Under the pieces are notes generated by a model. It searched no databases, was not told where the DNA came from, and saw only the letters and a program-made list of their open reading frames with translations. A stretch of 64,000 nt of DNA from Cervus elaphus (Eukaryota > Chordata > Mammalia > Artiodactyla > Cervidae), in assembly GCF_910594005.1 (NCBI RefSeq), contig NC_057824.1, positions 24,393,314 through 24,457,313 of the forward strand, written 5' to 3'. Each line of letters opens with the position of its first letter. Within the stretch, counting starts at the first letter, position 1. Shown here in pieces: positions 43,521 through 55,389 of this stretch. The translations under genes and the position numbers were made by a program.

Positions 43521-45378
43521 AACTACAGCCGCGGAGTCAGGTATCTGCTCTCGGGTGTCCTCTCCCATAGCTGTGTCCCCCGTCCGCCTGGCGGCTTCAA
43601 ACAGCACTGCCAGGTCCGAAGGTGACAGCCCCATCCACTCAGCAACCTCGGTCATGGCTTTTGAAGCTTGCTCTGTGTGTGGCTCCTCACACACTACCTG
43701 ATCCTACCTGCCCCACGTAGTTGCAGATAGCATCTCCAGGCCTTACTGCCAGTGATGTGTCGGCCGACGTCATCGCCTGTCCGTCTGGCCTAACCCCAAT
43801 CTGTTAAGGCGCGTGGCCGGAGACCCTGACGTGGCCCCGCTGCAGGAGGAAGCCACCCCACGGTCCTGCATACACGCACAGGGAACCAGGACCACAGGTG
43901 GGCGAGTGCTCTGGGACTGTGTTAAGTACGTGTGGACTTCACATGCGGAAGGTCAAAACTGGTCCCCTGGCCCCCTTGCACACGGCCCCCTCGTAGAACG
44001 CATGAGGCTGGGAGCACGTGTCAGCACGCGTCACCCACTCGCGGCCTGAGCGTACAGAGCTGGGCCGATGGGGTGGAGACTTGCTGGAAAGAATCAGTGG
44101 GCCTTGGGCCCGCTGAAAACCTCAGGAGGTTGTTTGTCCTTTGCACGCAGGGCTGCAGCTGACCCAGCTCAGCCCTGGCCAGTGGTTCTGGCCTTCTGCT
44201 GGGACCAGGAGTCCGGGGTCTGTGACCCACTCCCTGCATCTGGAAGCACCCCCGATCGCTGTCTAACGGGCCTCCCTCTCGCTGCTCTTTCAGCCCTGTT
44301 TCCTGCCTCAGTTAAGAGGCAGCCGAGATGGCCACTGGTGGGCTTTCTAATACCTCTGCTGAGAGACTGTTGTGGAGCTCTCTTCTCACTATTGTATAGA
44401 CGGTAATGTCATTGGAAGAGGGCAGGGGCTGGGCAAGGCAGGGCCCTGGCCCTTGGGAACAAAGCCCAAGTCCTGGCCACCTTCAGGGGACGCTCCTCTA
44501 AGAGATTCTCGGAGATCTAGTCCAGCGTGGTCCCCACCTGCCGGCAGCACCCCTGCCCCCGTGGCCTGGAGAGAGGCTCGTGTCCAAGGCAGTATAGGGC
44601 AGCACACGAGGGGCTGACGTTCACAAGACACCCCCGGGCAGCCAGAGGGCCACTTAGACCCCAGGTCTCTTCCATGGGTGGCAGCCCCCACAGGGAGGCG
44701 TCACCGGAGAACAAGTGCAGTTTGAGGGGCAGAGCTGGGACCAAGAGAGCACAAAGAGAACAGATACTGAAAGACCGTTTTTTCTTTCCTGCAGGTTTTC
44801 AAGTATAGTCTTTAAAATCCAAGAGGATTTATCTGAGGATAAACAGCTATAGGTTAAAAGATTCTGCAAGTTTCCAGCTATTTTTATATGTTGGACATTT
44901 ATCCCCTAAAAAAAAAAACAACAACCGGAAATAAAAGTCTTTAAGCATTTTGAGGTCCTGCCCGTCAGTGATGGAGGGCGTCGCCTGTGGTGAGGTTGTC
45001 CAGGCTTGGCCGAGGGAGGCGGTAGAAATGCCCTCTTCCCAGAGCGGCCCCCTGGGCCAAGCAGGAAGTGCACACACAGATCAGAAATCGCTCAGGGTCA
45101 CCACTGCAGGGTGGCCGAGTGTTGGCCCTAGAGCCCAGAGTGTTGTGCCCACAACCCCGAAACAGTAAATCGTGTGACTCACTACGGGGAGACAGAGGGG
45201 ATCTGTTGGTGGATCCTTTTATTTTTGTGCAAATTCCTTAGAGGAGGCTTAGGTGACCGCCTGGCCACTCATGGCCCAGTGGGTACGCGGCTGTTGAACT
45301 TGACTCTGAAGCCGAGTCCTCGCCCTGCGCCCCCCATGTTCTTTGAACAGTTGCAGGCACTTTGACTTTGCTAGTTGG
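43521..45378. other. Unique intron sequence
   Basis: No recognised repeat or exon. Simple poly-A near 44908-44919. Confidence 0.5.
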
Positions 45379-45586
45379 AGGTTTAATTGCTAAATCGTGC
45401 CCGACTCCTTGCGACCCCATAGACTGTAGCCCACCAGGCTTCTCTGTCCGTGGGATTTCCCAGGCAAGAATACTGCAGTGGGTTGCCATTTCCTCCTCCA
45501 GCGGATCTTCCCCACCCAGGGATGAAACCTTGGTCTCCTGCATTGCAGGTGGATTCTTTACCATCTGAGCCACCAAGGTGCAGCCC
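45379..45586 (-). mobile_element. Bov-tA SINE, antisense
   Basis: Reads from 'ggtttaattgctaaatcgtg' to the reversed head 'gagccaccaaggtgc'. The 216-residue minus frame that spans it is a repeat-driven chance frame. Confidence 0.9.
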
Positions 45587-45839
45587 CACTGCTGGCCATT
45601 GCTCTCATCTGGCGGGGGAAAGCGGAGGGTGAGGCGGGGAGGTAGAGGCTTCAAAGCCAGCCTCTGATATCGCCGGTAGACCCTGCAGACGACATACAGT
45701 CCATCCAGAGCCACCCGAAGGCGGAGTCCCACACTCCGCCTCAGCCCAACGCCTCCTCTCTGGCCCCAGGGCCCAGGCAGGCTGCGCTGGGGGGAGGTGA
45801 AGGGGCCCAGCAAGGAAGGAGCCAGCGAGGGTGGGGGAA

Positions 45840-46040
45840 ATCGGGCCACGGCTGCACTTGCCGTCTTCAGCTTTGTGCGCGAGGTCACGGGGCCAATTGA
45901 TTATTTTTACTGTTTCCCAGCATCGAGGAGCGGTGAGAAAAATACGGACGCTGCATCCTCACAACCTGAGCCAGGGCCCCGGGGTGAATTTGCTAATGAA
46001 AGACTGATGGGGGGTGGGGCACCCCCACCCCCACAGCCCT
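45840..46040 (+). promoter_or_regulatory. Candidate conserved noncoding element
   Basis: Repeat-free sequence with closely spaced motif-like words: CCAAT at about 45892, a homeobox-type TTGATTATTTT at about 45897 and ATTTGCTAATGA near 45988. A G/C hairpin follows at about 46008-46033. The call rests on texture only. Confidence 0.22.
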
Positions 46041-48762
46041 CATTCCAGCCGAGACTGTCGAGAAGCAAGGCTTGGTTTTTGCCAGGGTGGACGGCTCTTC
46101 CCTCTCAAGTCTTGAATCTATATCCTGAAAGAGGTCTCTTGGAAACTGGGCTTCTTTGAATCACATCCATGTGAGCCTTCATTGACTCAGGGTCGTGTCA
46201 TTCAGACTCAGAAGGTGTACATGTCAGGATCTCGGCCTTGATGCCCCCTGTCTCAGCTGGCAGGGACCATGCGCACGGGAGACATGCTCGGTTTGGTTTG
46301 CCTGGGGCTTGCCTGCTTCTTTTTTCTTTTTTTTTAAAGAAATGTGAAGTGAATTGTCAGCAGTTTTAAAAATCAGGAAGTTTTACACCAAGATCTAGAT
46401 ACCAGCTTCTCCTGAGGAATGGAAAGCTGTGGCCGCCTTCTCAGGCAGCAGCAGTCAGAGGGGCTGCAGAGCTGTAGTTTCCAGTTTTCCCCAGTCTCCC
46501 CCACTCCCTCTTGTCTCCCCGACACAGGCTGAATGCCCCAGGAATCAGGTTCATTTTCCTGATAGAAGAAAGTGATTTCTCAGTGCCCATGTTGCAATCA
46601 AACAAGGGAAAACAGATGGCAAGTGGAGGAGACTGTTTGCCTTTCACCCCTCACTTCTCTTTCACCACTGTTACCTGTCCAGCCCTTGCTGCTTGAGTTT
46701 GCAGCCTGTAGACTCGAGGCATTGAGCCACCCAGCTGACTTGTCTGTGATTTTCACAGGCAGGCTCTACAGAGGTTCGTTCTAGAAGAAACAGGAGAAGG
46801 GAAGCCTACCCTTGATCAGGCACCCTGCAGCCAGGGAAGTTCTGTTTTCATCTCGCGTATAAACTAGAATCTCACTGTCGAGATTAAAAAAAGAAAATTT
46901 GCAAAATGCTGTGATGTGACATTATCTTTCCAGAATGAGGCTCCGTCTCCAGCCAGGCAGCTGATTCTTCCAGGAACCTGCCTTCAGGGACCTTGCCCAG
47001 GAGGGTGTAATGGGACAGGAATCTCGAATATGAGCTGGGATGCCATGAGAGCTCAGTCCCCTAGGACAGTGTTCCTTGAGGTCTTGGCCCCCCAGGAAAT
47101 GAGAGCCAAGTGGTGACGTCGATCTCCCCTCGCTGGAAGTTGTTCTGATGTAGCTTCTCACTTTCCACTCACCTTTATTGTTGGAGTCTCACTGTTTAGT
47201 TTGTGTTTTCGTGGCTTTCAGTATTTAGTAGTTTTAGTATTTAGTAGCCATGGCATTTATTTGGGTTTGGTTTTTAAGATGTCAGCCACCTTGCATCCTC
47301 CCTGGAAGCAGGTGATCTGTAGGAGGGCCTATAACGGGTGAGGCTCTAGTGTGAGGTTGCTGCCGTTCAGTGGTCACAGTCCCTGAGATGAAGTCTAAAC
47401 CAGTGGGGTTCCCGCCCCTTCAGCTCTCTGAAAGGTCTCTGTTGAATCTCCCACATGCTCAGGTAGTCTTCAGATTTTCCAGTCTTCAACCTGATAGAGT
47501 GGCATGTCAGTCACATAACCAGTATCTCCTATATAGAATCATAGTACGCAGAACAGCACAAGTTCTGGGCAGACTGCAGAGGTCAGCCGGGGCCTCCTTG
47601 CTTCTCCAGGGTTTAGGAAACTTTGGCTCAGACCCCTCAGTCCTCTTGCCCGCACACGTGCAATCCTCCCCACCCTTGACTCTCTCATGGTCCTGGCTGC
47701 TTCCAGGTCTTGGCCCTTGTGCGTCATCTTTGTGTGGCCTGGTGTGAACCCAGATGGGAACTCGGTTCCTTTCCTATGTACTCCCCCAAAAAGGCCACTT
47801 GCACCGCAGAAGAAAAGAGCTGAAGGAATATTGCCTAAAGATTTGTGGGGTCGTGGGGAAGGTCCCCTCTCAATTGCTCCTCCCCCTCTTTTTCCTTACT
47901 CTACCACCCCAGATTTCCCCCAGGAAGTGCAAGGGCCAGCCAGTCCCTTGTCCCTACAGAGCTCAGCTCACACCCCTGCATTACCGAAGTTTTTTAACAA
48001 CTGGCAGTTAAGATTAGGTCCAACTGCACAGAAGACAAAAATCCCAAAGGGTTTATATACCTCTAAGGGAGTGGAATCCTGGATGAAGGGAGTCAGGGGC
48101 TCCACAAAAGCATCAGGGACCCAAGATCCTTCCTGCCCAATGCTCTGCTGTCCCTAGTATGTGATTCATCCTTATGGGCCATGATAGCTGCTGGAGTTCC
48201 AACCACTGCATCCATGTTTCAGGAAGCAGAATGGAGGAAAGCGTACCTCTTTCCTTTGAAGAACCCTTCCTAGAAACCAAACATGTCACTTTCACTTCTA
48301 TCTCATTGGCCACTGCTTAGTCACAGGGCTGTGCCTAGTTGTCAGATTCTATAATTGCAGATGAAGGGGAGAATCGGTACTGGGGGAAAGCTCACAGTAT
48401 CAGAAACACTGTTCAAAGCACTCTGAACCCCCGAGGATTCCAGGTGCTAGCTGTTAAAATAATGATAGTTGTTGCACATAATAGCAAAGCAACTTTGCAG
48501 TCAAGTTGCTTTTGCCCTACTTGGGCATATGCCTTATGTGGGCTGATGGGGCCCCAAGGCTGGACAGGCTAGGCTTTGGGAGCACAGGGGAAAGAACAGT
48601 TAGCCCCACTGACTGCAGAAACCCTTGCCCAAGCTGGCCCGGAGCTGTCTGAGCCTTAAAAGATAGGGAAGGGATTTGTGAACGCAGAAAAGAGGCCAAA
48701 GGGAATTCCAGACTGAGGGAACAGCCTAGCTGAGGCCAAGAGCAAGTCGTTCTCGCTCTCTT
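46041..48762. other. Unique intron sequence
   Basis: No recognised young SINE or LINE. I see no exon. Confidence 0.45.
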
Positions 48763-49030
48763 TTTTTTTTTTTTGGCTGCACTGGGTCTTCGTTGCTGAA
48801 ACTGGGCTTTCTCTAGTTGCAGACAGCAAGGCTGCTCTCTAGTTGCGGTGCTCTGGCTTCTCACTGCAGTGGCTTCCCTTGTTGCAGAGCACGGGCTCTG
48901 GGGCGCACAGGCTTCAGTGGTTGTAGCACATGGGGTCAGTTGCCCTGTGGCATGCGGGATCTTCCCAGACCACACTGAATCCATGTTCCCTGCGTTGGCA
49001 GGCGGATTCTTTGGACCACCAGGGAGGTCC
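48763..49030 (-). mobile_element. Long CHR-type SINE, antisense, full length
   Basis: A T-run at 48761-48774, then 'ggctgcactgggtcttcgtt', 'gttgcagagcacgggctc', 'gcatgcgggatcttccc' and the reversed head 'ggaccaccagggagg'. Confidence 0.9.
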
Positions 49031-49564
49031 AAGCAATGGATTCGTGTCACTCAGTCTGAGACCTCCCTGGGCTGCAAGAGGCAGGGGCCCCATCTCCACA
49101 GGCCCTCCCCGGCCCCCACTGATTGGAAAGGTGAGGGGTAGGGCTGGAGGAGGGAGCTGACGAAAGGTCACTGGGGGTTGGAACTTCCTTCTCCAGGTCC
49201 CATGGATTTGACCAAGAATCCAAAGATAAAGAGCCGAGATTCATAACTGAAATGCCTACGAGCAGCAGGCAAGTTAGGGAGGGGAAGGGAACTGCTCACT
49301 TCTTCCAGTTGCTGCCACGTGGGAATAGGGCCCACTGATGCCAGGTCGTTGTTTTTTAAGAAGCCAGAAACCCAGACTTGTATGTAGAATCTCCCAATGT
49401 ATGAATGGTAGTGCCTAAATCAAGCAAAGCACAAACGAGATGTGAGCAAAGCCAAACATACCTGCAAGCTTCTGGGCTGCAGTTGGCTAGTGCTGGACAC
49501 TGCCTTCTATGGCAACCTTGCTCTCATGGGGAAAGCTTAGTGGGTGTTCCACCCAAAGGCAACA
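49031..49564. other. Unique intron sequence
   Basis: No recognised repeat or exon. Confidence 0.5.
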
Positions 49565-49935
49565 GCGTTGTTGTTGTTACTCAGTCGTGTCCGACTCTTT
49601 GCGACCCCACGGACTGCAGCACACCAGCCTTCCCTGTCCTTCACCATCTCCCAGAGTTTGCTCAAATTCACGTCCATTGAGTCAGTGATGCCATCCAACC
49701 ATCTCATCCCAATTCTAAAGCATCAACTCTTGGATGCTCAGCCTTCTTTATGATCCAGCTGTTGCATCCGTGCATGACTGCTGGACATAGCTTTGACTAT
49801 CTGGACCTTTGTCGGCAAAGTGATGTCTCTGCTTTTTAACATGCTGTCTAGGTTTGTCAACAGTAGTGGTGCACAATGTATATTCAGGGTGCACTTTTCA
49901 GTGTCTTCCACTTTCCCCACGTCCCCAAAAAGCCG
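49565..49935 (-). mobile_element. BovB LINE fragment, antisense, internally deleted
   Basis: The left end 'gttgttgttgttactcagtc' is the BovB 3' terminus in antisense. The text jumps from 'ccatctcatccc' (about 49709) to 'ctaaagcatcaactcttgg', which skips about 200 bases of the element. The RT-derived frame on the minus strand is readable at 49738-49920 (NLDSMLKSRDITLPTKVQ). Confidence 0.88.
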
Positions 49936-50588
49936 TGGGATTCAAATCAAATTTCTAGGGAAAAAGAAAACTGACCATTTAAGCGCAGAGAGCCTCACTC
50001 ACTGTACTGTGTTTCTCATAAAAATGTACAGACTCACAGAGAATGGGGGGCCCATCCAAGATCATGAGGGGTCCTGACCTGCAGACCAGCCCTCCCTCTA
50101 TCAGCGGACTTAAAATAGCAGACTGACCTTTTCGTGGTATTTTGTGTGTGTGCTTGACAAATGCCAGAGAGTTACTCATGAGTTCATCTTCCCAGAATAA
50201 CTATCAGAACAGGGCCAGAGGGCAGCAGGAAGACCCCGGCCTGACCCTGTAAAGCCTGGGGCTCCTGGAAAGCGGGGAATGCATTTCACCATTGTCCCGC
50301 CTGCTCCAGAGTATTGCGTCTGGCCCCAGCTTTGGGCCGGTTCTTAGTGATTCCAGGGGAGAGAGCTCCAGAGGCCAGGACAGATCGAAGGTCTATGTTA
50401 GGGACCCGGCAGCTTCGGCCTGCCCCGGGGTGCCTTCCTTCATCCTTCCCCTCTTTTTCTGGTTAAAAGTGCTGTACGTGGTAGAAGTCCTGGAAAATTC
50501 AGACAAGCACCAAAAAAATTAAAACTCACCCTAGTAAACCGCCTGGTGCCCCCACGACTTCCACTCCAGTCTGTTTGCTCCGCTCCCG
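49936..50588. other. Unique intron sequence
   Basis: No recognised repeat or exon. Confidence 0.5.
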
Positions 50589-50845
50589 GTACAAGGAGAG
50601 CGCTTCCCTGGCGACTCAGTTGGTAAAGAGTGTGCCTGCAGCGTAGGAGACCCAGGTTCCAGCCCTGGGTCGGAAGATCCCCTGGAGAAGGAGATGGCAA
50701 CCCAGTCCAGTGTGCTTGCCCGGAAAATCCCATGGATGGAGAAGCCTGGATGGAGAATCCCATGAATGGATGGCTGCAGTCCATGGGGTTGCAAAGAGTC
50801 GGACGCGACTGAGCAACTAACACTGTTCTTTCCGTACAAGGAAAG
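50589..50845 (+). mobile_element. Bov-tA SINE with internal duplication and TSD
   Basis: A sense copy between GTACAAGGAGAG (50589-50600) and GTACAAGGAAAG (50834-50845). An 'aatcccatg(g/a)atgga' segment occurs twice, near 50726 and 50756, from a short internal duplication. Confidence 0.9.
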
Positions 50846-50939
50846 ATACAGAGTCTGAATTTTTTTTTTTATTTTTTTGTGAAAAGTTTGAGATGAATTG
50901 GCAGCAACTTTTTTTTTTTTAATGAGGAAAGTCTTTTTT

Positions 50940-51795
50940 TTTTTTTTTAAATTTTTGGCTGCACTACATTTCATTGCTTTTTGAGGGCTTTCTCTAGTTG
51001 CAGCTCATGGGCTTAGTTGCTCCATGGCTACATGGCTGTTGTTGTTCAGTCGCTAAGTTGTGTCCAACTCTTTGCGTCCCCATGGACTGCAGCACGCCAG
51101 GCTTCCCTGACCTTCACTATCTCCTGGCATTTGCTCAGACTCATGTCCGTTGAGTTGGTGATGCCATCCAGCCAGTCGTGGATGAGATCAGGTGAGATCC
51201 AACCATCTCATCCTCTGTCGTCCCCTTTTCCTCCTGCCCTCAGTCTTTCCCAGCATCAGGGTCTTTTCCAGTGAGTCGGCTCTTCACATGAGGTGGCCAA
51301 AGTATTGGAGCTTCAGCTTCAGCATCAGTCCTTCCAATGAATATTCAGGGTTGATTTCCTTTAGGAATGACTGGTTTGATCTTCTTTCAATCAAAGGGAC
51401 TCTCAAGAGCCTTCTCCAGCACTACAATTCCAAAGCATCAGTTCTTCAGCACTCAGCCTTCTTTGTGGTCCAACTTTCACATTCATGCATGACTACTGGA
51501 AAAACCATAGCTTTGACTATCTGGACCTTTGTCCGTAAAGTGATGTCTCTGCTTTTTAATATGTTGTCTAGGTTTATCATAGTTTTTCTTCCAGGGAGCA
51601 AGCGTCTTTTAATTTCATGGCTACAGTCACCATCTGCAGTGATTTTGGAGCCCAAGAAGGTAAAATCTGCCACTGTTTCCACTTTTTCCCCCTTCTATTT
51701 GCCATGAAGTGATGGGACTAGATGCCATGATCTAATTTTTTTCCCTTCCCAGACCAGGGATCAAACCCATGTCCCCTACATCAGAAGGCAGATCT
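50940..51795 (-). mobile_element. Long CHR-type SINE split by a BovB insertion
   Basis: The left part is 50940-51035 (T-run, 'tttggctgcactacatttc', 'gggcttagttgctccatgg'). The right part is about 51743-51795 ('cagaccagggatcaaaccc', 'catcagaaggcagatc'). Joined, they follow the CHR order, with the BovB between them. Confidence 0.75.
51036..51742 (-). mobile_element. BovB LINE 3' part, antisense, about 700 bp
   Basis: This is the longest BovB piece in the window. The left end 'tgttgttgttcagtcgctaa' is the element's 3' end. On the minus strand, 51446-51682 encodes part of the reverse-transcriptase C-terminal region (DFTFLGSKITADGDCSHE, then VQIVKAMVFPVVMHECESW). It is interrupted by stops and frameshifts further on and is 5'-truncated. 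It is a dead copy. Confidence 0.93.
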
Positions 51796-53323
51796 TTTTT
51801 TTTTTTTTTTTTTTAAATCTTTATTTATTTTTTCACAACAGTGGGAGCAGATGGGACATGCTTTTTCAAACCTTCTTTTATTTACTATGTCCTGAGCGTT
51901 TCCCTCCACACTTCATCTTCTTTTATACCAGCATGTTTGACAGCCGCCAAGGATTTCGTCACCCGGGCGTGGGAGGATTTATTTGGCTTTTGTTTAATTG
52001 GTGCGTTGCTTCGGCTGTCACCAGCTCCCTGTCACATGCGCCAGTGCTTTGAATATCCATGCACCCACTCACAGTGCCTTCACAGCATCCGTTTCTAAAG
52101 GTGGGATCAGCCGGATGGCATGAAGATCCATATGGCCTTTCCATTCACATCTCACAGGCTATTCTTGAGACCTTCTTGGGAAGGGCCAAGAATTTTATCT
52201 GCTGGGGGAGCTCTCACAGAGGCCTGTTTGCCTGTGCCCTGGTCCCATTATCTCTGGCGCATCTGTGAGTTTGCAAGTACTTGGCAGCCCATGTGTGTTT
52301 AACTCGCACCCAGAGAGCCCGTTGGCACTCCCAGCAAAGCTAGTTCATCGAGAACAGGATGAAGCAAGAGCGGGAGGCCCAGAGCCCCGACCGCTGGCTC
52401 TTTCCCTGAGTTCTCTGCTGCGCCCTTGGTCGAACCGGCTCTCAAAATGTTGCCAGCTCGATTTGGGGAGGAGCTGGAGGAAACTGCACAGGGGGCTACT
52501 GGGCTAAAAAGCAAACAAGCAAACAGAAGACATCACCAAGGCTTTCTGGGTCCCCACGCCATGGACGGAGAGGAGCAGCAGGCCAGGGAGAGAGGCCTTC
52601 AGCCGCCTCCACCCAGCTAGACCCGCGAATGGGTGTTATCGGCAGTTGGTGGGGTTCCTTTTTTCTCTAACTCTTAGCACCTGCCGGAGGTGCACCATAT
52701 TTTTTGTCCATCTATGGCTTGACCCCGAATCCGTTCCCTTCATGAAAGAACTTGGCTGTCCTGCCTGCAGTCTTAGCGTCTCTTTGGCTCCCCCATGCAC
52801 TCCACCCCACATGTCTTACCATAATAAATCAGGGCTTTAAAGAGCTTGAGAGAGAAGACAGAGAAGACGCATGTCTTAAGAGAAGGGGTAGGTGACCGCC
52901 TTGGTGACCGCCAAACCATCGAGGTTGGGGCATTGTCCAGAGTGTAACACGGTCGGCTTACCCTCAACTCAGTTCCCATACTCTCTGGCCCCCTCCGTTC
53001 ACGGTTCTGATACATAAGCCGCTCAGGGAAAGCCATCCTGACATTTTGATTTGTTAGGGAGTGATTCATTTTCGAGGCAAGTAAACAGCTTGTGTACTTG
53101 GGGGTTTACCGCTTGAAGTGATTAAGAAGTCAGCCACTATTAAGCTGGTTCTGTGGAGTTGTGGCTGCCCACACCCCTTCCCACCCCCGGGAATCTTCCT
53201 GACTCCCGGTCTGGATTTGCCTTGATGTTCGGGGTAGTTAAGCTGAGTCCCCGACCCCACCTCCCCAGTCGCCAGCACCAGCATCTCCCCAGTCTCTTCC
53301 TGCAAAGTCCTGCCCTGCTCCGC
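51796..53323. other. Intron, mostly unique
   Basis: A T-run at 51797-51814 opens the stretch. No further recognised SINE or LINE and no exon. Confidence 0.45.
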
Positions 53324-53436
53324 GGGGGGCGGGGGCGGGGGCAGGGAGCTTACCGCCACGCCCCCTCCAGGCTTCACATCCGCATGCCAGCACATCGCTG
53401 GGGGTATAAATAGACCCAGCTTTTGATCCTCAGACA
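53324..53436 (+). promoter_or_regulatory. Candidate intronic core promoter (GC boxes + TATA)
   Basis: Two GC-box clusters, GGGGGCGGGG-type at 53324-53347 and CCACGCCCCC at 53356-53365, lie 40-80 bases upstream of a canonical TATAAATAG at 53405-53413. A start site would be expected near 53435-53440. The region is repeat-free and lies 1.8 kb upstream of the serine-rich CLEC16A exon, on the same strand. There is no direct evidence of transcription. Confidence 0.35.
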
Positions 53437-55227
53437 AAAATAATTTTAAACAAACATCAGGACAAAAGAGCTGCTCCACGGGGGCAGCTGGGTGTGGGTT
53501 CCCCCAAGTCCTGAGGTGGGAACAGAGCATCGGGTCCCCTTGCTAACTCCCTCACCCCACCCCACCCCCACCCCTGCTCCACCCAGACCTGCCCACCAGG
53601 GGGTGGAGGCAAGGAGGCTTGGAGAAGTGGGGAGACTGGCCAGAGCCCTAGGGCTGGAAAGCGAGTGGACCAGGATGGAGCCCAGGCTTCCCTGGTGCCC
53701 CCACCCTCTCCCAGGCCATGCCCGCTGTTCCCATCCAGGGTCGGGAGCGAAGCATTTCAGGCTTTGGGGCCCTGCTGGCGGCCCCTCTTGGAGCGACTCG
53801 GCGTTGCCAGTGTAGCTGGCGAGCAGCCGAGGGCAGAATGTAGCAAAGGGCCCGGCTGTGTTCCAGTCGAACTTGCCTTACCAAACAGACAGAGGGCCCT
53901 AGTTCTCGGACCCCTGCTGGACAGTGCCTGAGTTCTGAGCAAAGCGGGTCAGGTCTGGAGAACCTGCTGGGAGAAGTGTCAGTGGGTGCTGGTGGCAGGC
54001 GCGCGTGGGGCTCGGGGCCGGAGGAGTGCGCTAGGGCTGGGGAGGCTTGATGTGACTGGCCAGGAGGTCGGGGACCCTGCTGTCAGCGGGGGGAAGGCCC
54101 TGCCCACATCCCCACCCCAACTTGCTGCAGAAGCAGGGGCACAGAGCTCCTGGGGGGCTGAGGCAGGAACCAGCACAGCCTGCCTGGGCTCCCAGGAGCA
54201 TCCGCAAGGAGCCTGTTCTGTGGGAGCTTCCCGGGCGGTTCGTGGATCAGATCAGGAGCCACATCCCTTTAGAAAAGCCCTGTACAGGAGGCAGGAGTCT
54301 CCCTCCGGGCGCTCCGGGGTGGCTCGTTCAGAATAGCCCGCTCCCACCACATGCCCAGCACCCAGGGCCGAGCAGGCTGGATGGGCGTTCTCCCCGCAGC
54401 AGCCGGGTGGGGAGAGGTCGGTGACCCACGCCCCTCGCGCTCACAGCTGGGACAGACACTGGCGCGTGTCCTGGTGCTGAGCCAGGCAGGGCTTGCCAGG
54501 GTCTGTGAGTCTCCAAAATGCAGGGCCCTCCGCTCCCTCGGGCTGGGCAGGCCGCAGCCCCATCCTCAACCCCAGAGCTGCTCAGAGGAACAAGCCGAAC
54601 TGTAATTGCCTGCTTTTCACCAGAACTTGCATCCCTCCCGCACCAAACTTAACGCCAGACCCGCCAGGGCAGAGCCAAGTCCCTGGTAGGGGGCATCTTC
54701 AGGGTCTCCCCTTCCGCCCAGGGCGGCTTCAGAGCTCAGGTCGGGCACCCTGCTTCTGGCAGGACTCGGCCACGTGAGCAGAGACCCCGCGGTTTGGTGG
54801 CGAGGGTGTCCCGAGTCCCTCTGTGAGCGTCACCAGGAAGCCTCTGAGCCCCGAGGCTGAGTCCTCTTCAAGGGTGGAGCTGGCGCGATGCTAAGCCAGC
54901 ATCAGGCACTGATTTATGGCTCAGCGACGCACCCACCCACGCCCTCGTGCACACACGCGCGCCCTGGGCTCTATGGCTGTCTGTACCCTTACCCACGAAA
55001 TGGCATCGAAGTATGTCCAGGCCCATCCCGTGCCTGGCGAGTTCAGCTAACTCTGGGGAGCAGACCCAGACCGTGAAGGAGCTGGCTTTGGGTCAGTTAG
55101 CCCTCCTCTTCAAGGCGGGGGCTTGCCCCCTGCCCGGGACCTCACACACAGTCCCCGGGGAGGCGGCCCCCGCTGCCAGGCCAGCTGGCGGCCCCGCTGG
55201 GTCACAGCTTCCCGCCTTGCCTTGCAG
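53437..55227. other. GC-rich intron before the serine-rich exon
   Basis: No recognised repeat. Several overlapping frames on both strands reflect the GC content. The acceptor CTTGCCTTGCAG ends at 55227. Confidence 0.5.
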
Positions 55228-55389
55228 GCTTCGCCGTGGCCCAGTGCATAAACCAGCACAGCTCGTCCTCCCTGTCCTCGCCCTCACCATCGGCCAGCGG
55301 GAGCCCCAGCGGCAGCGGGAGCACCAGCCACTGCGACTCTGGAGGCGCCAGCTCGTCATCCACCCCCTCAGCCGCCCAGAGCCCCGCAG
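55228..55389 (+). CDS. CLEC16A: CLEC16A serine-rich coding exon (4th of 4)
   Basis: A 162-bp exon (2 + 53 codons + 1). The acceptor CAG ends at 55227 and the donor GTATTG starts at 55390. Two bases complete the Gly begun by the third exon, giving VPG-FAVAQCINQH. It continues with a low-complexity tract in which 21 of 53 residues are serine, for example SASGSPSGSGSTSHCDSGG, and ends QSPA. This matches the CLEC16A C-terminal region, which is predicted and reported to be intrinsically disordered and to influence the protein's stability and mitophagy role. The donor is not a strong consensus (GTATTG), so read-through is conceivable: the frame stays open to a stop at 55668-55670. The terminal exon, expected to begin by completing an Asp or similar codon, is not in the window. 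Confidence 0.94.

Noticed and set aside
45238..45888. 216-residue open frame, - strand
   Set aside because: Its middle is translated Bov-tA (the GGDGKE/AMQETxV-type peptide recurs in every copy), so it is repeat-driven.
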